DNA of 64,000 nucleotides from assembly GCF_900114355.1 (NCBI RefSeq), contig NZ_FOSS01000004.1, forward strand, positions 572,577 to 636,576. Direction: 5' to 3'. Position numbers and translations under genes: made by a program. How positions within the stretch are numbered: position 1 is the stretch's first letter; every line of letters starts with the position of its first letter. The notes beneath the pieces were generated by a model. The model ran no database searches and was not told the origin of the DNA. It was given only the letters and a program-made list of their open reading frames with translations. Shown here in pieces: positions 42,690 through 52,096 of the stretch. The stretch comes from Lysobacter sp. cf310 (GTDB lineage Bacteria > Pseudomonadota > Gammaproteobacteria > Xanthomonadales > Xanthomonadaceae).

Positions 42690-44579
42690 ATGTCCGACTG
42701 GTCGCTCGATCAGGCCCGCAAGACCTACTCGATCCCGCATTGGTCCGAAGGCTACTTCGACGTCGATACGGCCGGGCGGATCGCGGTGCGGCCGCACGGC
42801 GAGCGCGGGCCGGCGATTCCGCTGCCCGAGGTCGTCGACGCCGCGCGCGCCAACGGCGCCAAGCTGCCGGTGCTGGTGCGCTTCCCCGACATCCTCGGCG
42901 ACCGCCTGGGCAAGCTGCAGGCCGCGTTCGCCCAGGCCCAGGCCGAGTGGGACTACCCCGGCGGCTACACCGCGGTTTACCCGATCAAGGTCAACCAGCA
43001 CCGCGGCGTGGCCGGCACCCTGGCCTCGCACCACGGCGAAGGCTTCGGCCTGGAAGCGGGCAGCAAGCCCGAGCTGATGGCGGTGCTGGCGCTGAGCCGG
43101 CCCGGCGGCCTGATCGTGTGCAACGGCTACAAGGACCGCGAGTACATCCGCCTGGCCCTGATCGGCCGCAAGCTCGGCATGGAGACCTACATCGTGGTCG
43201 AAAAGCCCTCCGAGCTCGCGCTGGTAATCGAGGAGGCGCAGGCCCTGGGCGTGCAGCCCGGCCTGGGCGTGCGCATGCGCCTGGCCTCGCTGGGCGCGGG
43301 CAAGTGGCAGAACAGCGGCGGCGACAAGGCCAAGTTCGGGCTGTCGCCGCGTCAGGTGCTGGATCTGTGGAAGAAGCTGCGCGACGCCGGCATGAGCGAC
43401 TGCCTGCAGTTGCTGCATTTCCACATGGGTTCGCAGATCTCCAACGTGCGCGACATCGCCAACGGCATGCGCGAGGCCACGCGTTACTTCGTCGAGCTGT
43501 CCAAGCTGGGCGCCAAGGTGCGCTACATGGACGTCGGCGGCGGCCTGGGCATCGACTACGAAGGCACGCGTTCGCGCGGCTACTGCTCGATCAACTACGG
43601 CATCGGCCAGTACGCCAACAGCATCGTGCAGCCGCTGGCCGAGGCCTGCGCCGAGCACGGCCTGACCCCGCCGCGCGTGGTCACCGAATGCGGACGCGCG
43701 ATGACCGCGCATCACGCGGTGCTGGTGGCCAACGTGTCGGAAGTGGAGGAGGCGCCGGAAGGCCGCATCCCCGATTCGCACGACGACGAGCCGGCGGTGG
43801 TGCGCCATCTGCGCGAGATCCACGACGAGCTAGACCGGCGCCCGGCGGTGGAGTTGTTCCACGAGGCCCAGCACCACCACAGCGAAGGTCTGTCGCTGTA
43901 CGCCCTGGGCCAGATCGATCTGACCCAGCGCGCGCGCATCGACGACCTGTTCTACGCGATCGCGCATGCCGTGCGGCAGCGTCTGAACTACGACGAGAAG
44001 AGCCATCGCGAGCTGCTGGACGAGCTCAACGACCGCCTGGTCGACAAGTACTTCGTCAACTTCAGCGTGTTCGAGTCGATCCCGGACGTGTGGGCGATCG
44101 ATCAGGTGTTCCCGATCGTGCCGATCGAGCGCCTGGACGAAACGCCGGAACGTCGCGGCATCCTGGCCGACATGACCTGCGACTCCGACGGCACCGTCAA
44201 GACCTACGTCGAGAACGAAGGCCTGGACACCTCGCTGCCGCTGCATCGCCTCAAGCACGGCGAGAGCTACCGGCTGGGCTTCTTCCTGGTCGGCGCCTAT
44301 CAGGAAATCCTGGGCGACATCCACAACCTGTTCGGCGACACCGACGCGGTGGAAGTGCGCGTGGACGGCGACGGCTACCGGATCGCGCAGCAGCGCCGCG
44401 GCGACACCACCGACGTGATGCTGGACTACGTGGGCTACCAGTTGTCCGACCTGCGCCAGGCCTACCGCGACAAGGTCGCCGCGGCCGGGTTGTCGGACGA
44501 GGAGTCCGAGCGTCTGAACGAGGCGCTGGAAACCGGCCTGACCGGCTACACCTATCTCAGCGACGCGCCGCTGGCGTGA
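42690..44579 (+). CDS. speA: Biosynthetic arginine decarboxylase (PLP-dependent)
   Basis: The product has 629 aa, close to E. coli SpeA (658). The PLP-lysine region is YPIKVNQHRGVAGTL near residue 99. Further markers are HFHMGSQISNVRD, DVGGGLGIDYEG, and TECGRAMTAHHAVL, which lies in the second active-site half. It converts arginine to agmatine, the first step of putrescine formation, feeding the spermidine synthase encoded nearby. agmatine-processing genes are not in the window. A TAGAAT box at about 42651 is a candidate -10. A small YciI gene follows 19 bases downstream. Confidence 0.95.
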   Translation: MSDWSLDQARKTYSIPHWSEGYFDVDTAGRIAVRPHGERGPAIPLPEVVDAARANGAKLPVLVRFPDILGDRLGKLQAAFAQAQAEWDYPGGYTAVYPIKVNQHRGVAGTLASHHGEGFGLEAGSKPELMAVLALSRPGGLIVCNGYKDREYIRLALIGRKLGMETYIVVEKPSELALVIEEAQALGVQPGLGVRMRLASLGAGKWQNSGGDKAKFGLSPRQVLDLWKKLRDAGMSDCLQLLHFHMGSQISNVRDIANGMREATRYFVELSKLGAKVRYMDVGGGLGIDYEGTRSRGYCSINYGIGQYANSIVQPLAEACAEHGLTPPRVVTECGRAMTAHHAVLVANVSEVEEAPEGRIPDSHDDEPAVVRHLREIHDELDRRPAVELFHEAQHHHSEGLSLYALGQIDLTQRARIDDLFYAIAHAVRQRLNYDEKSHRELLDELNDRLVDKYFVNFSVFESIPDVWAIDQVFPIVPIERLDETPERRGILADMTCDSDGTVKTYVENEGLDTSLPLHRLKHGESYRLGFFLVGAYQEILGDIHNLFGDTDAVEVRVDGDGYRIAQQRRGDTTDVMLDYVGYQLSDLRQAYRDKVAAAGLSDEESERLNEALETGLTGYTYLSDAPLA

Positions 44580-44598
44580 CGACGGCGGGAGCGCGGAC

Positions 44599-44850
44599 AT
44601 GAAGCAGTATCTGGTGCTGGCGATGCGCGAGGCGAACTTCGATGCGGGCGCGATCGAGCCGCACCGCGAGTTCATCGCCGCGCTGCGCGCGCAAGGCCGG
44701 CTGGAGCGCTCGGGCGGGTTCTCGGACAAGAGCGGCGGCGCCTATGTGCTGCTGGCGCCGGACCTGGACGCGGCGACCGCGCTGGCGCACACCGATCCGC
44801 TGCACCTGACCGGTGCGTCGCGGCTCACGATTTACGAATGGCAGGTCTGA
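44599..44850 (+). CDS. YciI-family small protein
   Basis: The product has 83 aa, a single YCII domain of ferredoxin-like fold. The conserved His/Asp pair sites appear as PHREFIAALRAQG and HTDPLHLTG. The family's biochemical role is uncertain; some members are dehydrochlorinase-like or partner enzymes. It lies between speA (19 bases upstream) and a beta-hydroxyacid dehydrogenase (26 bases downstream), all on one strand, suggesting a shared transcript. Confidence 0.85.
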   Translation: MKQYLVLAMREANFDAGAIEPHREFIAALRAQGRLERSGGFSDKSGGAYVLLAPDLDAATALAHTDPLHLTGASRLTIYEWQV

Positions 44851-44876
44851 ACACCCTCACGGGACGGAAGGTTGAA

Positions 44877-45728
44877 ATGAAAGTCGGATTCATAGGCCTG
44901 GGCGCGATGGGCGCGCCGATGGCGCGTTACGTGCACAACCGCGGCCTGCTGACCGCGGTCGGCAATCGCACCCAGGCCAAGGCCGACGCGTTGGCGGCGG
45001 AGCTGGACGTGCGCGCGGCGCGCTCGGCGGCCAACTTCGCCGACTGCGACGTGGTCACGCTGTGCGTGTCGCTGGACGCGGACGTGCTGGAGAACGTGGC
45101 CGCGCTGGCCGAAGTGCTCAAGGCCGGCGCCGTGGTGGTCGACCACTCGACGGTGGCGGTGGAAACCGCGCGCCGCTGCGCGGCGATGCTGGCCACGCAC
45201 AACATCGGCTTCATCGACGCGCCGGTGTCCGGCGGCGTCGAAGGCGCGCGCAACGGCAAGCTGTCGGTGATGGCCGGCGGCGACGCCGAGGTGCTGGAAC
45301 GCGCACGCCCGGCGATCGAGTCCTACGCCGCGCGTATCAGCCACATGGGCGGCACCGGCGCCGGCCAGGCCACCAAGGCGGTCAACCAGGTGCTGGTCGC
45401 CGGCATCAACGAGGCGGTCTGCGAAGGCCTGGCGCTGGGCGAGAAGCTGGGCCTGGATCCGGAGCGCCTGTTGCCGACCCTACTGGCCGGCGCGGCCAAC
45501 AACTGGTTCCTCGACAAGCGCGGCGCGACCATGCTGCGCGACGAGTTCGCGCCCGGCTTCAAGTGCGCGCACATGCTCAAGGACCTGCGCATCGTGCAGG
45601 GCATCGCGCGCGACAGCGGCATCCGCACCGCCGTCATCGACCAGGCCCTGGCCGACTACGCCGAGCTGATCGAACGCGGCATGGGCGAGTCGGATACCTC
45701 GGCACTGATCGCGATCAAGCGCGGCTGA
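44877..45728 (+). CDS. NAD(P)-dependent beta-hydroxyacid dehydrogenase (3-hydroxyisobutyrate dehydrogenase family)
   Basis: The product has 283 aa. The dinucleotide motif GLGAMGAPMA is at residues 6-15. The substrate loop DAPVSGGVEGARNGKLSVM is near 117-135, and the catalytic Lys lies in GQATKAVNQVLVAG near 170. The C-terminal helical domain is complete. Members oxidise 3-hydroxyisobutyrate or reduce tartronate or succinic semialdehydes; the exact substrate is open. GGAAGG upstream supports ATG 44877 over an in-frame ATG 13 codons earlier. A REP-like element follows the stop. Confidence 0.9.
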   Translation: MKVGFIGLGAMGAPMARYVHNRGLLTAVGNRTQAKADALAAELDVRAARSAANFADCDVVTLCVSLDADVLENVAALAEVLKAGAVVVDHSTVAVETARRCAAMLATHNIGFIDAPVSGGVEGARNGKLSVMAGGDAEVLERARPAIESYAARISHMGGTGAGQATKAVNQVLVAGINEAVCEGLALGEKLGLDPERLLPTLLAGAANNWFLDKRGATMLRDEFAPGFKCAHMLKDLRIVQGIARDSGIRTAVIDQALADYAELIERGMGESDTSALIAIKRG

Positions 45729-45767
45729 GCGCGCGACCGGACCGGCAGCGCGCGTTGCGCCGGCTCC

Positions 45768-45869
45768 CTGTGGGAGCGGCGTAAGCCGCGATGCTGTTGC
45801 ATTCGCTGCGTGAGCGACGAGCTGCGTTGCGATGGGGCCGCACGATCGCGGCTCACGCCGCTCCCACAG
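45768..45869. repeat. REP-like inverted repeat, copy C
   Basis: CTGTGGGAGCGGCGTAAGCC at the left and GGCTCACGCCGCTCCCACAG at the right form an almost perfect long stem around a variable ~60-base centre. It belongs to the same family as copies A and B and lies between two convergent genes. Confidence 0.9.
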
Positions 45870-45887
45870 AAGGCAGCGGCGCTACGC

Positions 45888-46304
45888 TCAGGACGCGGCG
45901 GCCTTAACGCGCCGATTGGCCAGGGTCTCGCCGATGGTGGCGCCCAGCCAGGCCGCCAACAGGCTCAGCACGATCGCCGCGCCGTTGTACTTCAGCATCG
46001 CCGGCAGCGAAGCCATCGGCGGCGGACTGTCGGGGGCGATCATCGCCACCAGCACGGTCAGGATCGCCAACCACACGATCAGCACCATCAGCACCGCGAC
46101 CGCACGGAATTTGCGCCGCGCGACCGCGCCGCCGACCGTCATCGCCAACAGCACCATCACGACATCGCCGATCGGCACCCGGCCCAGCGGCGTGTGCAGG
46201 ATCTGCCCGCCCTCGCTGTTGGCGCCGGCCAGCTGCGCGGCCAGACCGCCCAACAACAGCACGGACAGTGCGGCGATGCAGCCCAGAAGTACGCGTTTGT
46301 CCAT
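45888..46304 (-). CDS. Hypothetical inner-membrane protein
   Basis: The product has 138 aa with four hydrophobic helices: ~5-26 (possibly an uncleaved signal anchor), 46-60, 68-88 and 108-126. The sequence includes ILHTPLGRVPIGDVVMVLLAM and ends with a short basic tail. I do not recognise the family. It is convergent with the dehydrogenase gene across REP copy C and is followed upstream by a repeat-rich, gene-free block. Confidence 0.65.
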   Translation of the reverse strand: MDKRVLLGCIAALSVLLLGGLAAQLAGANSEGGQILHTPLGRVPIGDVVMVLLAMTVGGAVARRKFRAVAVLMVLIVWLAILTVLVAMIAPDSPPPMASLPAMLKYNGAAIVLSLLAAWLGATIGETLANRRVKAAAS

Positions 46305-46443
46305 GCTTCACCCTGCCAGGAACCGGGCGAGTCTACCTCGGCCGCGCCTCAGGCGAAGCGCGCGCTGCGCGGGCTGTGACCGCGCTCGCGCTTGCGCAAG
46401 GCGGTGGGCGCAGGCGGTCGCGGCGAACCTGCGCCGCGCCTAA

Positions 46444-46578
46444 AGCAGATCCCCTGCATTCGCTTTTGCCTAAGGGGGAAGACGAGCGGCGGACGGAGGG
46501 CGCGGCGATAACCGCGCCATCGCGGCGGGTAGGGCCCCCGCGACGATGCGGTTCGCCTTCGGCTCACCGCATCCTACG
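46444..46578. repeat. Composite intergenic repeat, unit 1
   Basis: The unit begins with an AGCAGATCCCCTGC ... AAGGGGGAAGACGAGC segment related to the arms at 7543-7580, continues with GATAACCGCGCCATCGCGGCGGG, and ends with the 40-base repeat (46539-46578, reverse copy of 15403-15442). The same order of modules recurs in unit 2. Confidence 0.65.
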
Positions 46579-46634
46579 GTGGCGGATCATCGGCGGCGCG
46601 TGTGCGGAGTTGGCAGCGGATTGCCTCGATCCGT

Positions 46635-46818
46635 GCGGCCAGCGGGCATCGCCCTGGCGTTCAGTCGCGCCCGAACCTGCGGTTCGTAAACACGCGCCTT
46701 CGGCCATTTGCGAAGGGGAGGCGAGCGTCGAACGTGGGGGGCGGCGGCAACCGCGCCATCGCGGCCGGTCGCGCGCTTGCGACGATGCAGTTCGCCCTTG
46801 GCTCACCGCACCGTACGA
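46635..46818. repeat. Composite intergenic repeat, unit 2
   Basis: 46635-46704 is a reversed relative of the insert at 14780-14851 (shares CGAACCTGCGGTTCGTAAAC). It is followed by GCGAAGGGGAGGCGAGCG, then CAACCGCGCCATCGCGGCCGG and a diverged 40-base repeat at 46779-46817. The 3' part repeats unit 1 about 240 bases on. The whole of 46305-46890 contains no convincing gene. Confidence 0.6.
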
Positions 46819-46890
46819 GGAGACGTTGCGTCCCCACAGCGTGGGGACGAAAGGTCGCAGCGGCCGCGCGGGGCGGCCGGCCGATCCGCT

Positions 46891-47742
46891 TTACTTGACC
46901 TTGATGGCCATGCCCGGCAAACCGCCGCCGGCGAGCTTGCGCTTGGCTTCGGCCAGGTCGCTGGCGGTGCCGTAGGGCCCCATGCGCACGCGGTAGACGG
47001 TCTTGCCGCCGATCTGCGCCGATTCCACGCGGGCGCCCAGGCCCAGCAGGGCGATCTTGGCCTTCATTTCCTCGGCCTGGCCGGAGGCCTGGAAGGCGCC
47101 GGCCTGGAGCAGGTAGCGGGTGCCGTCGTCGACCGCCGGGGCGGTGCTGGCGGTGGCGTTGGCCGCGGCGGCCGGCGTCGTGGCCGCGCCGGCGTTGTTG
47201 GCCGCCGGCGTGCCCGCGACCGGCGTGCCGGTGCCGGCGTCGACCGGCTTGGGCAGCGTGGCGCTGGCGTTGTTGGCGGCGCTGGCATTGGCCGGCGAGG
47301 CGGCCGGAGCCGTGCCGGTCTGCGCGGCGGCGGCCTGCGCCGCCTGCTGCTTCTGCTGCTGGGCCAGACGCGCGGCTTCGGCGCGTTCGGTCGCGGCCAG
47401 CTCGGCGTCGGTCAGCGGCACTTCCTTGCCCGGAAGCAGGGTGTAGAAGTCGTACTCCGGGCCCTGTTTGGGCGCGTCGGCCGCGGGTTTGGGCTGGCTC
47501 GGGCCGGCATCGTTGTTGGGCGCGACGGTTTCGTCCTCGGCCACCGCCACCGGCGCGGGTTGGGCGTCGGGATTGGGCTTGGGACGGAAGAAGCCGTCGC
47601 CGTCGGACTTGAGGAACTTCGGCGCCGACAGGATCAGCACCACGCCCAACAGGACGCCCATGACGCCCCAGGCCCAGCCGGGCAGGCCGCCGCCGTTGCC
47701 CTGGTTGCGCTTCGCTTGCGATTTGCCACGTCGTGCTGCCAC
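46891..47742 (-). CDS. SPOR-domain protein (FtsN-like)
   Basis: The product has 283 aa. A short basic cytoplasmic head is followed by one transmembrane helix (~22-40), a long Ala/Pro/Asn-rich linker (~45-200) and a C-terminal SPOR domain (~207-283: YLLQAGAFQASGQAEEMKAKIALLG ... VYRVRMGPYG). SPOR domains bind denuded glycan strands at the division septum. Position next to argS and this layout are typical of FtsN-like proteins in gammaproteobacteria. The linker's low complexity is normal. It starts right after the argS stop, so the two are co-transcribed. Confidence 0.88.
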   Translation of the reverse strand: MAARRGKSQAKRNQGNGGGLPGWAWGVMGVLLGVVLILSAPKFLKSDGDGFFRPKPNPDAQPAPVAVAEDETVAPNNDAGPSQPKPAADAPKQGPEYDFYTLLPGKEVPLTDAELAATERAEAARLAQQQKQQAAQAAAAQTGTAPAASPANASAANNASATLPKPVDAGTGTPVAGTPAANNAGAATTPAAAANATASTAPAVDDGTRYLLQAGAFQASGQAEEMKAKIALLGLGARVESAQIGGKTVYRVRMGPYGTASDLAEAKRKLAGGGLPGMAIKVK

Positions 47743-49431
47743 TTACATCACCTCGGGGGCGCTGACGCCCAACAGATCCAGACCGTTCGCCAGCACCTGG
47801 CGCGTCGCCGTCGCCAGCGCCAGGCGCGCATTGCGCACGGCGTCGTCGTCGACCAGGAACTGGTGGTCGTTGTAATACGTCTGGAAGGTCTGCGCCAATT
47901 CCAGCAGGTAGACCGCGATCTGGTGCGGCTCGAGGTCGCGGCCGGCCGCGGCCACCACGTCGGGGTAGCGCAGCAGGGTGGTCACCAGTTCGTGCGCGGC
48001 CTCATCGTCCAGATCCAGCGGCCGGGTCAGGCCCTGCTCCAGGTCGAAGGACAGGCCGCGTTCCTTGAGCTGGCGCATCAGGCCGCACATGCGCGCATGC
48101 GAGACCTGCACGTAATAGACCGGGTTGTCCATCGACTGCGAGCGCGCCAGGTCGATGTCGAAGGTCAGCTGCGAATCGGGCTTGCGCGCGATCAGGAACC
48201 AGCGCACCGCGTCGCGCCCGGCCTCGTCGATGAGGTCGCGCAGGGTCAGGTAACTGCCGGCGCGCTTGGACAGCTTCACTTCTTCGCCGCCGCGCATCAC
48301 CGTGACCATCTGGTGCAGCACGTACTCGGGCCAGCCCTGCGGAATCCCGGCGTCCAGCGCCTGCAGGCCGGCGCGCACGCGCGCGAGCGAGCCGTGGTGG
48401 TCGGCGCCCAGTTCGGTGATCGCGCGCTCGTAGCCGCGCTGCCACTTGCTGAGGTGGTAGGCGACGTCGGGCACGAAGTAGGTGTAGGTGCCGTCGGACT
48501 TGCGCATCACGCGGTCCTTGTCGTCGCCGAAGTCGGTGCTGCGCAGCCACAGCGCGCCGCCTTCCTCGTAGGTGTGGCCGTGCGCGATCAGTTCGCGCAC
48601 GGTCTCCTCGACCTTGTCGTCGGCGTACAGCGAGCTTTCCAGGAAGTACACGTCGAAGCCGACGCCGTAGGCGGCGAGGTCGCCGTTCTGCTCGCGACGC
48701 AGATAGGCCACGGCGAAGCGGCGGATCGCATCGAGATCGTCGGCATCGCCGGCGCCGACCACGCTGTGGCCGTCGACTTCGACGGTGGCGCCGTCGAGAT
48801 AGGCGCGCGCCACGTCGGCGATGTAGTCGCCGCGGTAGCCGTCCTCGGGCCAGCCTTCGCCGTCCGGGGCGATGCCGCGCGCGCGCGCCTGGGTCGAAAT
48901 CGCCAGGTTGTTGATCTGCACGCCGGCGTCGTTGTAGTAGAACTCGCGCGCGACGTCCCAGCCGTTGGCGGCCAGCACGCGCGCGATGCAGTCGCCGATC
49001 ACCGCGGCGCGGCCGTGACCGACGTGCAGCGGGCCGGTCGGGTTGGCCGATACGTATTCGACGCCGGCGCGATGACCGGCGCCGCTGTCGTTGCGGCCGT
49101 AGGCGGCGCCGGCGGCCAGCGCCTCGCGCAGCAGGCGGCGCCAGGCCGACTCGGCGACATGGAAGTTGATGAAGCCGGGGCCGGCGATCTCGATGCGCGC
49201 GATGTCGCCGTTGGCGGGCAGGGCGTCGACCAGCTTCTGCGCGATCTCGCGCGGATTGGCGCGCGCGGGCTTGGACAACAGCATCGCGGCGTTGGTCGAG
49301 AAGTCGCCTTGGGCGCGGGTCTTGGGACGTTCGATCACGAAATCGGGCGTCGCCAGCTCGGCCGGCAGGGTGCCGGCGGCGCGCAACGCATCGATGGCCT
49401 GCGCGACCAGCGCGCGGAGATGGGTTTTCAC
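47743..49431 (-). CDS. argS: Arginyl-tRNA synthetase
   Basis: The product has 562 aa from a GTG start at 49431. The open frame continues upstream through an Arg-rich, GC-rich stretch that is not part of the family, so the GTG giving [16 protein letters not shown] is preferred. HIGH-like HVGHGRAA is near residue 131, VKLSKRAG near 358 replaces KMSK, and the anticodon-binding C-terminal domain is complete. A TACAAT box at 49462-49467 (minus strand) is a likely -10. The SPOR gene follows without a gap. Confidence 0.95.
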   Translation of the reverse strand: MKTHLRALVAQAIDALRAAGTLPAELATPDFVIERPKTRAQGDFSTNAAMLLSKPARANPREIAQKLVDALPANGDIARIEIAGPGFINFHVAESAWRRLLREALAAGAAYGRNDSGAGHRAGVEYVSANPTGPLHVGHGRAAVIGDCIARVLAANGWDVAREFYYNDAGVQINNLAISTQARARGIAPDGEGWPEDGYRGDYIADVARAYLDGATVEVDGHSVVGAGDADDLDAIRRFAVAYLRREQNGDLAAYGVGFDVYFLESSLYADDKVEETVRELIAHGHTYEEGGALWLRSTDFGDDKDRVMRKSDGTYTYFVPDVAYHLSKWQRGYERAITELGADHHGSLARVRAGLQALDAGIPQGWPEYVLHQMVTVMRGGEEVKLSKRAGSYLTLRDLIDEAGRDAVRWFLIARKPDSQLTFDIDLARSQSMDNPVYYVQVSHARMCGLMRQLKERGLSFDLEQGLTRPLDLDDEAAHELVTTLLRYPDVVAAAGRDLEPHQIAVYLLELAQTFQTYYNDHQFLVDDDAVRNARLALATATRQVLANGLDLLGVSAPEVM

Positions 49432-49461
49432 GGGGATTCTGCGGGGTGCTGCGGATCGGCC

Positions 49462-49467
49462 ATTGTA
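49462..49467 (-). promoter_or_regulatory. Candidate -10 box of argS
   Basis: TACAAT on the minus strand lies 30 bases upstream of the argS GTG. The -35 region falls in very GC-rich repeated sequence and is not recognisable. Confidence 0.4.
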
Positions 49468-49587
49468 CGCGAGGGCGGCCGCGCGGGCGGGCCGGCGACG
49501 CCGCCGCGACGCCGCGACGCCGCCGCGACGGCTTGCGCGCCGGCGCGCGCTTCGCCGGGGCCGCACGGCCGCGGCCGGGCGCGGCCT

Positions 49588-50262
49588 TCAGAGCAGGCCG
49601 CGCGCCGCCATCGACACCGGCGGCCCGTCGGCGATCACGAAGTGGTCGAGCAGGCGGATGTCGACCAGGTCCAGGGCGTGGCGGAGGCGCGCGGTCACGG
49701 CGCGGTCGGCGCCGCTGGGTTCGGGATTGCCGCTGGGGTGGTTGTGGCCGACGATCACCGCGGCGGCGTTGTGCGCCAGTGCGCGCCGGACCACCTCGCG
49801 CGGGTGCACTTCGGCGCCGTCGATGGTGCCGCGGAACAGCTCCTCGAACGCGATCGCGCGGTGGCTGGCGTCCAGGAACAGGGCCGCGAACACCTCGTGC
49901 GACAGCCCGCGCAGGCGCTGGGCGAAGTAGCGCCCGGCCGCGCCGGGGTCGGCCAGGGCCTCGCCGCGCTCCAGCTGGGCCGACAGATGCCGGTTGGCCA
50001 GCTCCAGCGCGGCCACCAGGGTGCAGGCGCGCGCCGGGCCCAGGCCGGGCAGGCGCAGCAGCTGGGTGGGGCTGCATTCGAGCAGGGCGCGCAGCGGGCC
50101 GTGCGCGTTCAGCAAGCCGCGCGCGGTGGCGACCGCGTCGTGCCCGCGCAGGCCGGAGCCGAGGAAGATCGCCAGCAGTTCGGCGTCCGAAAGCGAGCGG
50201 GCGCCGCGCGCCAGGAGTTTTTCGCGGGGCCGTTCCGCGCTGGGCCATTCTTGGATACGCAT
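49588..50262 (-). CDS. radC: RadC-family JAB/MPN+ protein
   Basis: The product has 224 aa. An N-terminal helix-hairpin-helix region (~20-95, [21 protein letters not shown]) precedes a JAB-type metalloprotease-fold domain with the signature [14 protein letters not shown] near residue 173 and the upstream Glu of EVFAALF. The family is historically called DNA repair protein RadC, but that role is not supported and the real substrate is unknown. It is divergent from coaC and lies 156 bases upstream of argS on the same strand. Confidence 0.92.
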   Translation of the reverse strand: MRIQEWPSAERPREKLLARGARSLSDAELLAIFLGSGLRGHDAVATARGLLNAHGPLRALLECSPTQLLRLPGLGPARACTLVAALELANRHLSAQLERGEALADPGAAGRYFAQRLRGLSHEVFAALFLDASHRAIAFEELFRGTIDGAEVHPREVVRRALAHNAAAVIVGHNHPSGNPEPSGADRAVTARLRHALDLVDIRLLDHFVIADGPPVSMAARGLL

Positions 50263-50405
50263 GGCCGCAGCTTGCTCCGGAGCGTGATGCCTGCCGATCG
50301 GGCGTTACGGATGCATCGGGTAAGCTAGGGCCCCGTTCCGGCGTGGGAATTCCCTTACGGGCCGCTGCCGGAGCCGCACCGCCGCACCAGGACATTCAGC
50401 CGAAC

Positions 50406-50969
50406 ATGGCACTAGACGCGCCACCCACCCTGCAAGGCCAGCACGTGCTGCTTTGCGTCTGCGGCGGCATCGCCGCCTACAAGGCCGCCGAGCTGGTGCG
50501 CCGCCTGCGCGATGCCGGCGCCGACGTGCGCGTGGCCATGACCGAGAACGCGACCCGTTTCGTCGGCACCGCGACCTTCCAGGCCCTGTCCGGCCAGCCC
50601 GTGCGCACCTCCTTGTGGGACGCGCAGGCGGAAGCCTCGATGGGCCATATCGAACTGGCGCGCTGGGCCCAGCGCGTGCTGATCGCGCCGGCCACCGCCG
50701 ACATGATCGCCAAGCTGGCGCACGGCTTCGCCGACGATCTGATCACCACCCTGTGCCTGGCCACCGACGCGCCGCTGACGGTGGCGCCGGCGATGAACCA
50801 CCGCATGTGGGCGCATCCGGCCACTCAGGCCAACGTGGCCACCCTGCGCGCGCGCGGCGTGCGCCTGCTGGGGCCGATGGACGGCCCGATGGCCGAGCCC
50901 GAATCCGGCCCCGGCCGCCTGATGGAACCCGACGACATCGTCGCCGCGCTCGCGCAGGTGAGGGCATGA
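50406..50969 (+). CDS. coaC: CoaC half: phosphopantothenoylcysteine decarboxylase, separate gene
   Basis: The product has 187 aa, equal to the N-terminal half of the usual fused CoaBC. The FMN-binding start VLLCVCGGIAAYKAAELVR, the active-site His in MGHIELARW and the PAMNHRMW motif are present. In the substrate-clamp loop, where most enzymes have ACGD with the proton-donor Cys, the sequence reads MAEPESGPGR, so the Cys is replaced. The stop overlaps the next ATG as ATGA, so CoaC and CoaB are separate but coupled polypeptides. It makes 4'-phosphopantetheine in CoA synthesis if active. Confidence 0.88.
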   Translation: MALDAPPTLQGQHVLLCVCGGIAAYKAAELVRRLRDAGADVRVAMTENATRFVGTATFQALSGQPVRTSLWDAQAEASMGHIELARWAQRVLIAPATADMIAKLAHGFADDLITTLCLATDAPLTVAPAMNHRMWAHPATQANVATLRARGVRLLGPMDGPMAEPESGPGRLMEPDDIVAALAQVRA

Positions 50970-51625
50970 GCGCGGCCAGCCTGCAGGGCCTGCGCCTGCT
51001 GATCAGCGCCGGTCCGACCTACGAGGACATCGATCCGGTGCGTTTCATCGGTAACCGCAGCAGCGGCAAGATGGGCTTCGCGATCGCCGAGGCCGCGGCG
51101 CGGCGCGGCGCGCAGGTCCGCCTGGTCGCCGGCCCGGTGTCGCTGCCGACGCCGGCCGGGGTCGCGCGCACCGACGTGCGTTCGGCCGCGCAGATGCGCG
51201 AGGCGGTGCTGGCGGGCCTGCCGGTCGACGCCTACATCGGCGCGGCCGCGGTCGCCGACTACACCCCGGCGCAGGTCGCGCCGGGCAAGATCAAGAAGAA
51301 CGAAGCGCGTTTCGCGCTGGAACTGGTGCGCACGCCCGACATCCTGGCCGAGGTCGCCGTGCACGCCGCGCGCCCGCGCCTGGTGGTGGGCTTCGCCGCC
51401 GAGACCGACGACGTCGAACGCTACGCGCGCGGCAAGCTCGAAAAGAAAAAGCTGGACCTGATCGCCGCCAATCGCGTCGGCGTGCCCGGCAGCGGTTTCG
51501 AGAGCGACGACAATGCCCTGACCGTGTACTGGGCCGGCGGCGAACGCGCGCTAGGCCCCGCCCCCAAGACCCGGCTGGCCGACGAGCTGCTGGACCTGAT
51601 CGCGCAACGCCTGCGGACCGCATGA
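50966..51625 (+). CDS. coaB: CoaB half: phosphopantothenate-cysteine ligase, separate gene
   Basis: The product has 219 aa, matching the C-terminal half of CoaBC. The domain starts cleanly with [27 protein letters not shown], followed by AAAVADYTP, the KIKK block, GFAAET and NRVG. It joins 4'-phosphopantothenate and cysteine using CTP. The ATG at 50966 overlaps the coaC stop by four bases, and its own stop overlaps dut the same way, so three CoA/nucleotide genes are translated in a chain. The start is supported by GTGAGGG just upstream. Confidence 0.9.
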   Translation: MSAASLQGLRLLISAGPTYEDIDPVRFIGNRSSGKMGFAIAEAAARRGAQVRLVAGPVSLPTPAGVARTDVRSAAQMREAVLAGLPVDAYIGAAAVADYTPAQVAPGKIKKNEARFALELVRTPDILAEVAVHAARPRLVVGFAAETDDVERYARGKLEKKKLDLIAANRVGVPGSGFESDDNALTVYWAGGERALGPAPKTRLADELLDLIAQRLRTA

Positions 51626-52080
51626 ACCACACTCTCGAACTCAAGATCCTCGACCCGCGCTTCGGCGACGAATGGCCGCTGCCGCAATACGCCACCGCCG
51701 CCAGCGCCGGCCTGGACCTGCGCGCGGCGCTGGATCAGTCGCTGGTGCTGCATCCGGGCGATACCGCGCTGGTGCCCTCGGGCCTGGCCATCCACCTCGG
51801 CGACCCGACGTTGTGCGCGGTGATCCTGCCGCGATCGGGCCTGGGTCACAAAAACGGGATCGTGCTGGGCAACGGCACCGGCCTGATCGACGCGGACTAC
51901 CAGGGGCCTTTGCTGATCAGCGTGTGGAATCGCGGGCGCGAGGCTTTTACGATGCAGCCGGGGGATCGCATCGCGCAGCTGGTCGTGCTTCCGATCGTAC
52001 GGGCGACGCTGCAGGTGGTCGACGAATTCGAATCCAGTGCGCGCGGGGCCGGCGGCTTCGGCCACACCGGCGTGCGCTGA
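51622..52080 (+). CDS. dut: dUTP diphosphatase
   Basis: The product has 152 aa, a trimeric-type dUTPase. All five motifs can be followed: [38 protein letters not shown] (motifs 2-3), RIAQLVV and the C-terminal Gly-rich arm [10 protein letters not shown]. It hydrolyses dUTP to dUMP, keeping uracil out of DNA and supplying dTMP synthesis. The four-base overlap with coaB and the algC gene 16 bases downstream reproduce the coaBC-dut-algC order known from Pseudomonas. Confidence 0.96.
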   Translation: MNHTLELKILDPRFGDEWPLPQYATAASAGLDLRAALDQSLVLHPGDTALVPSGLAIHLGDPTLCAVILPRSGLGHKNGIVLGNGTGLIDADYQGPLLISVWNRGREAFTMQPGDRIAQLVVLPIVRATLQVVDEFESSARGAGGFGHTGVR

Positions 52081-52096
52081 TCAAAGGAACGGAACG

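Noticed and set aside
49432..49566. Arg-rich N-terminal extension of ArgS
   Set aside because: The frame is open only because the DNA is a GC-rich repeat; family proteins start near the GTG at 49431, and a -10-like box lies inside the extension.
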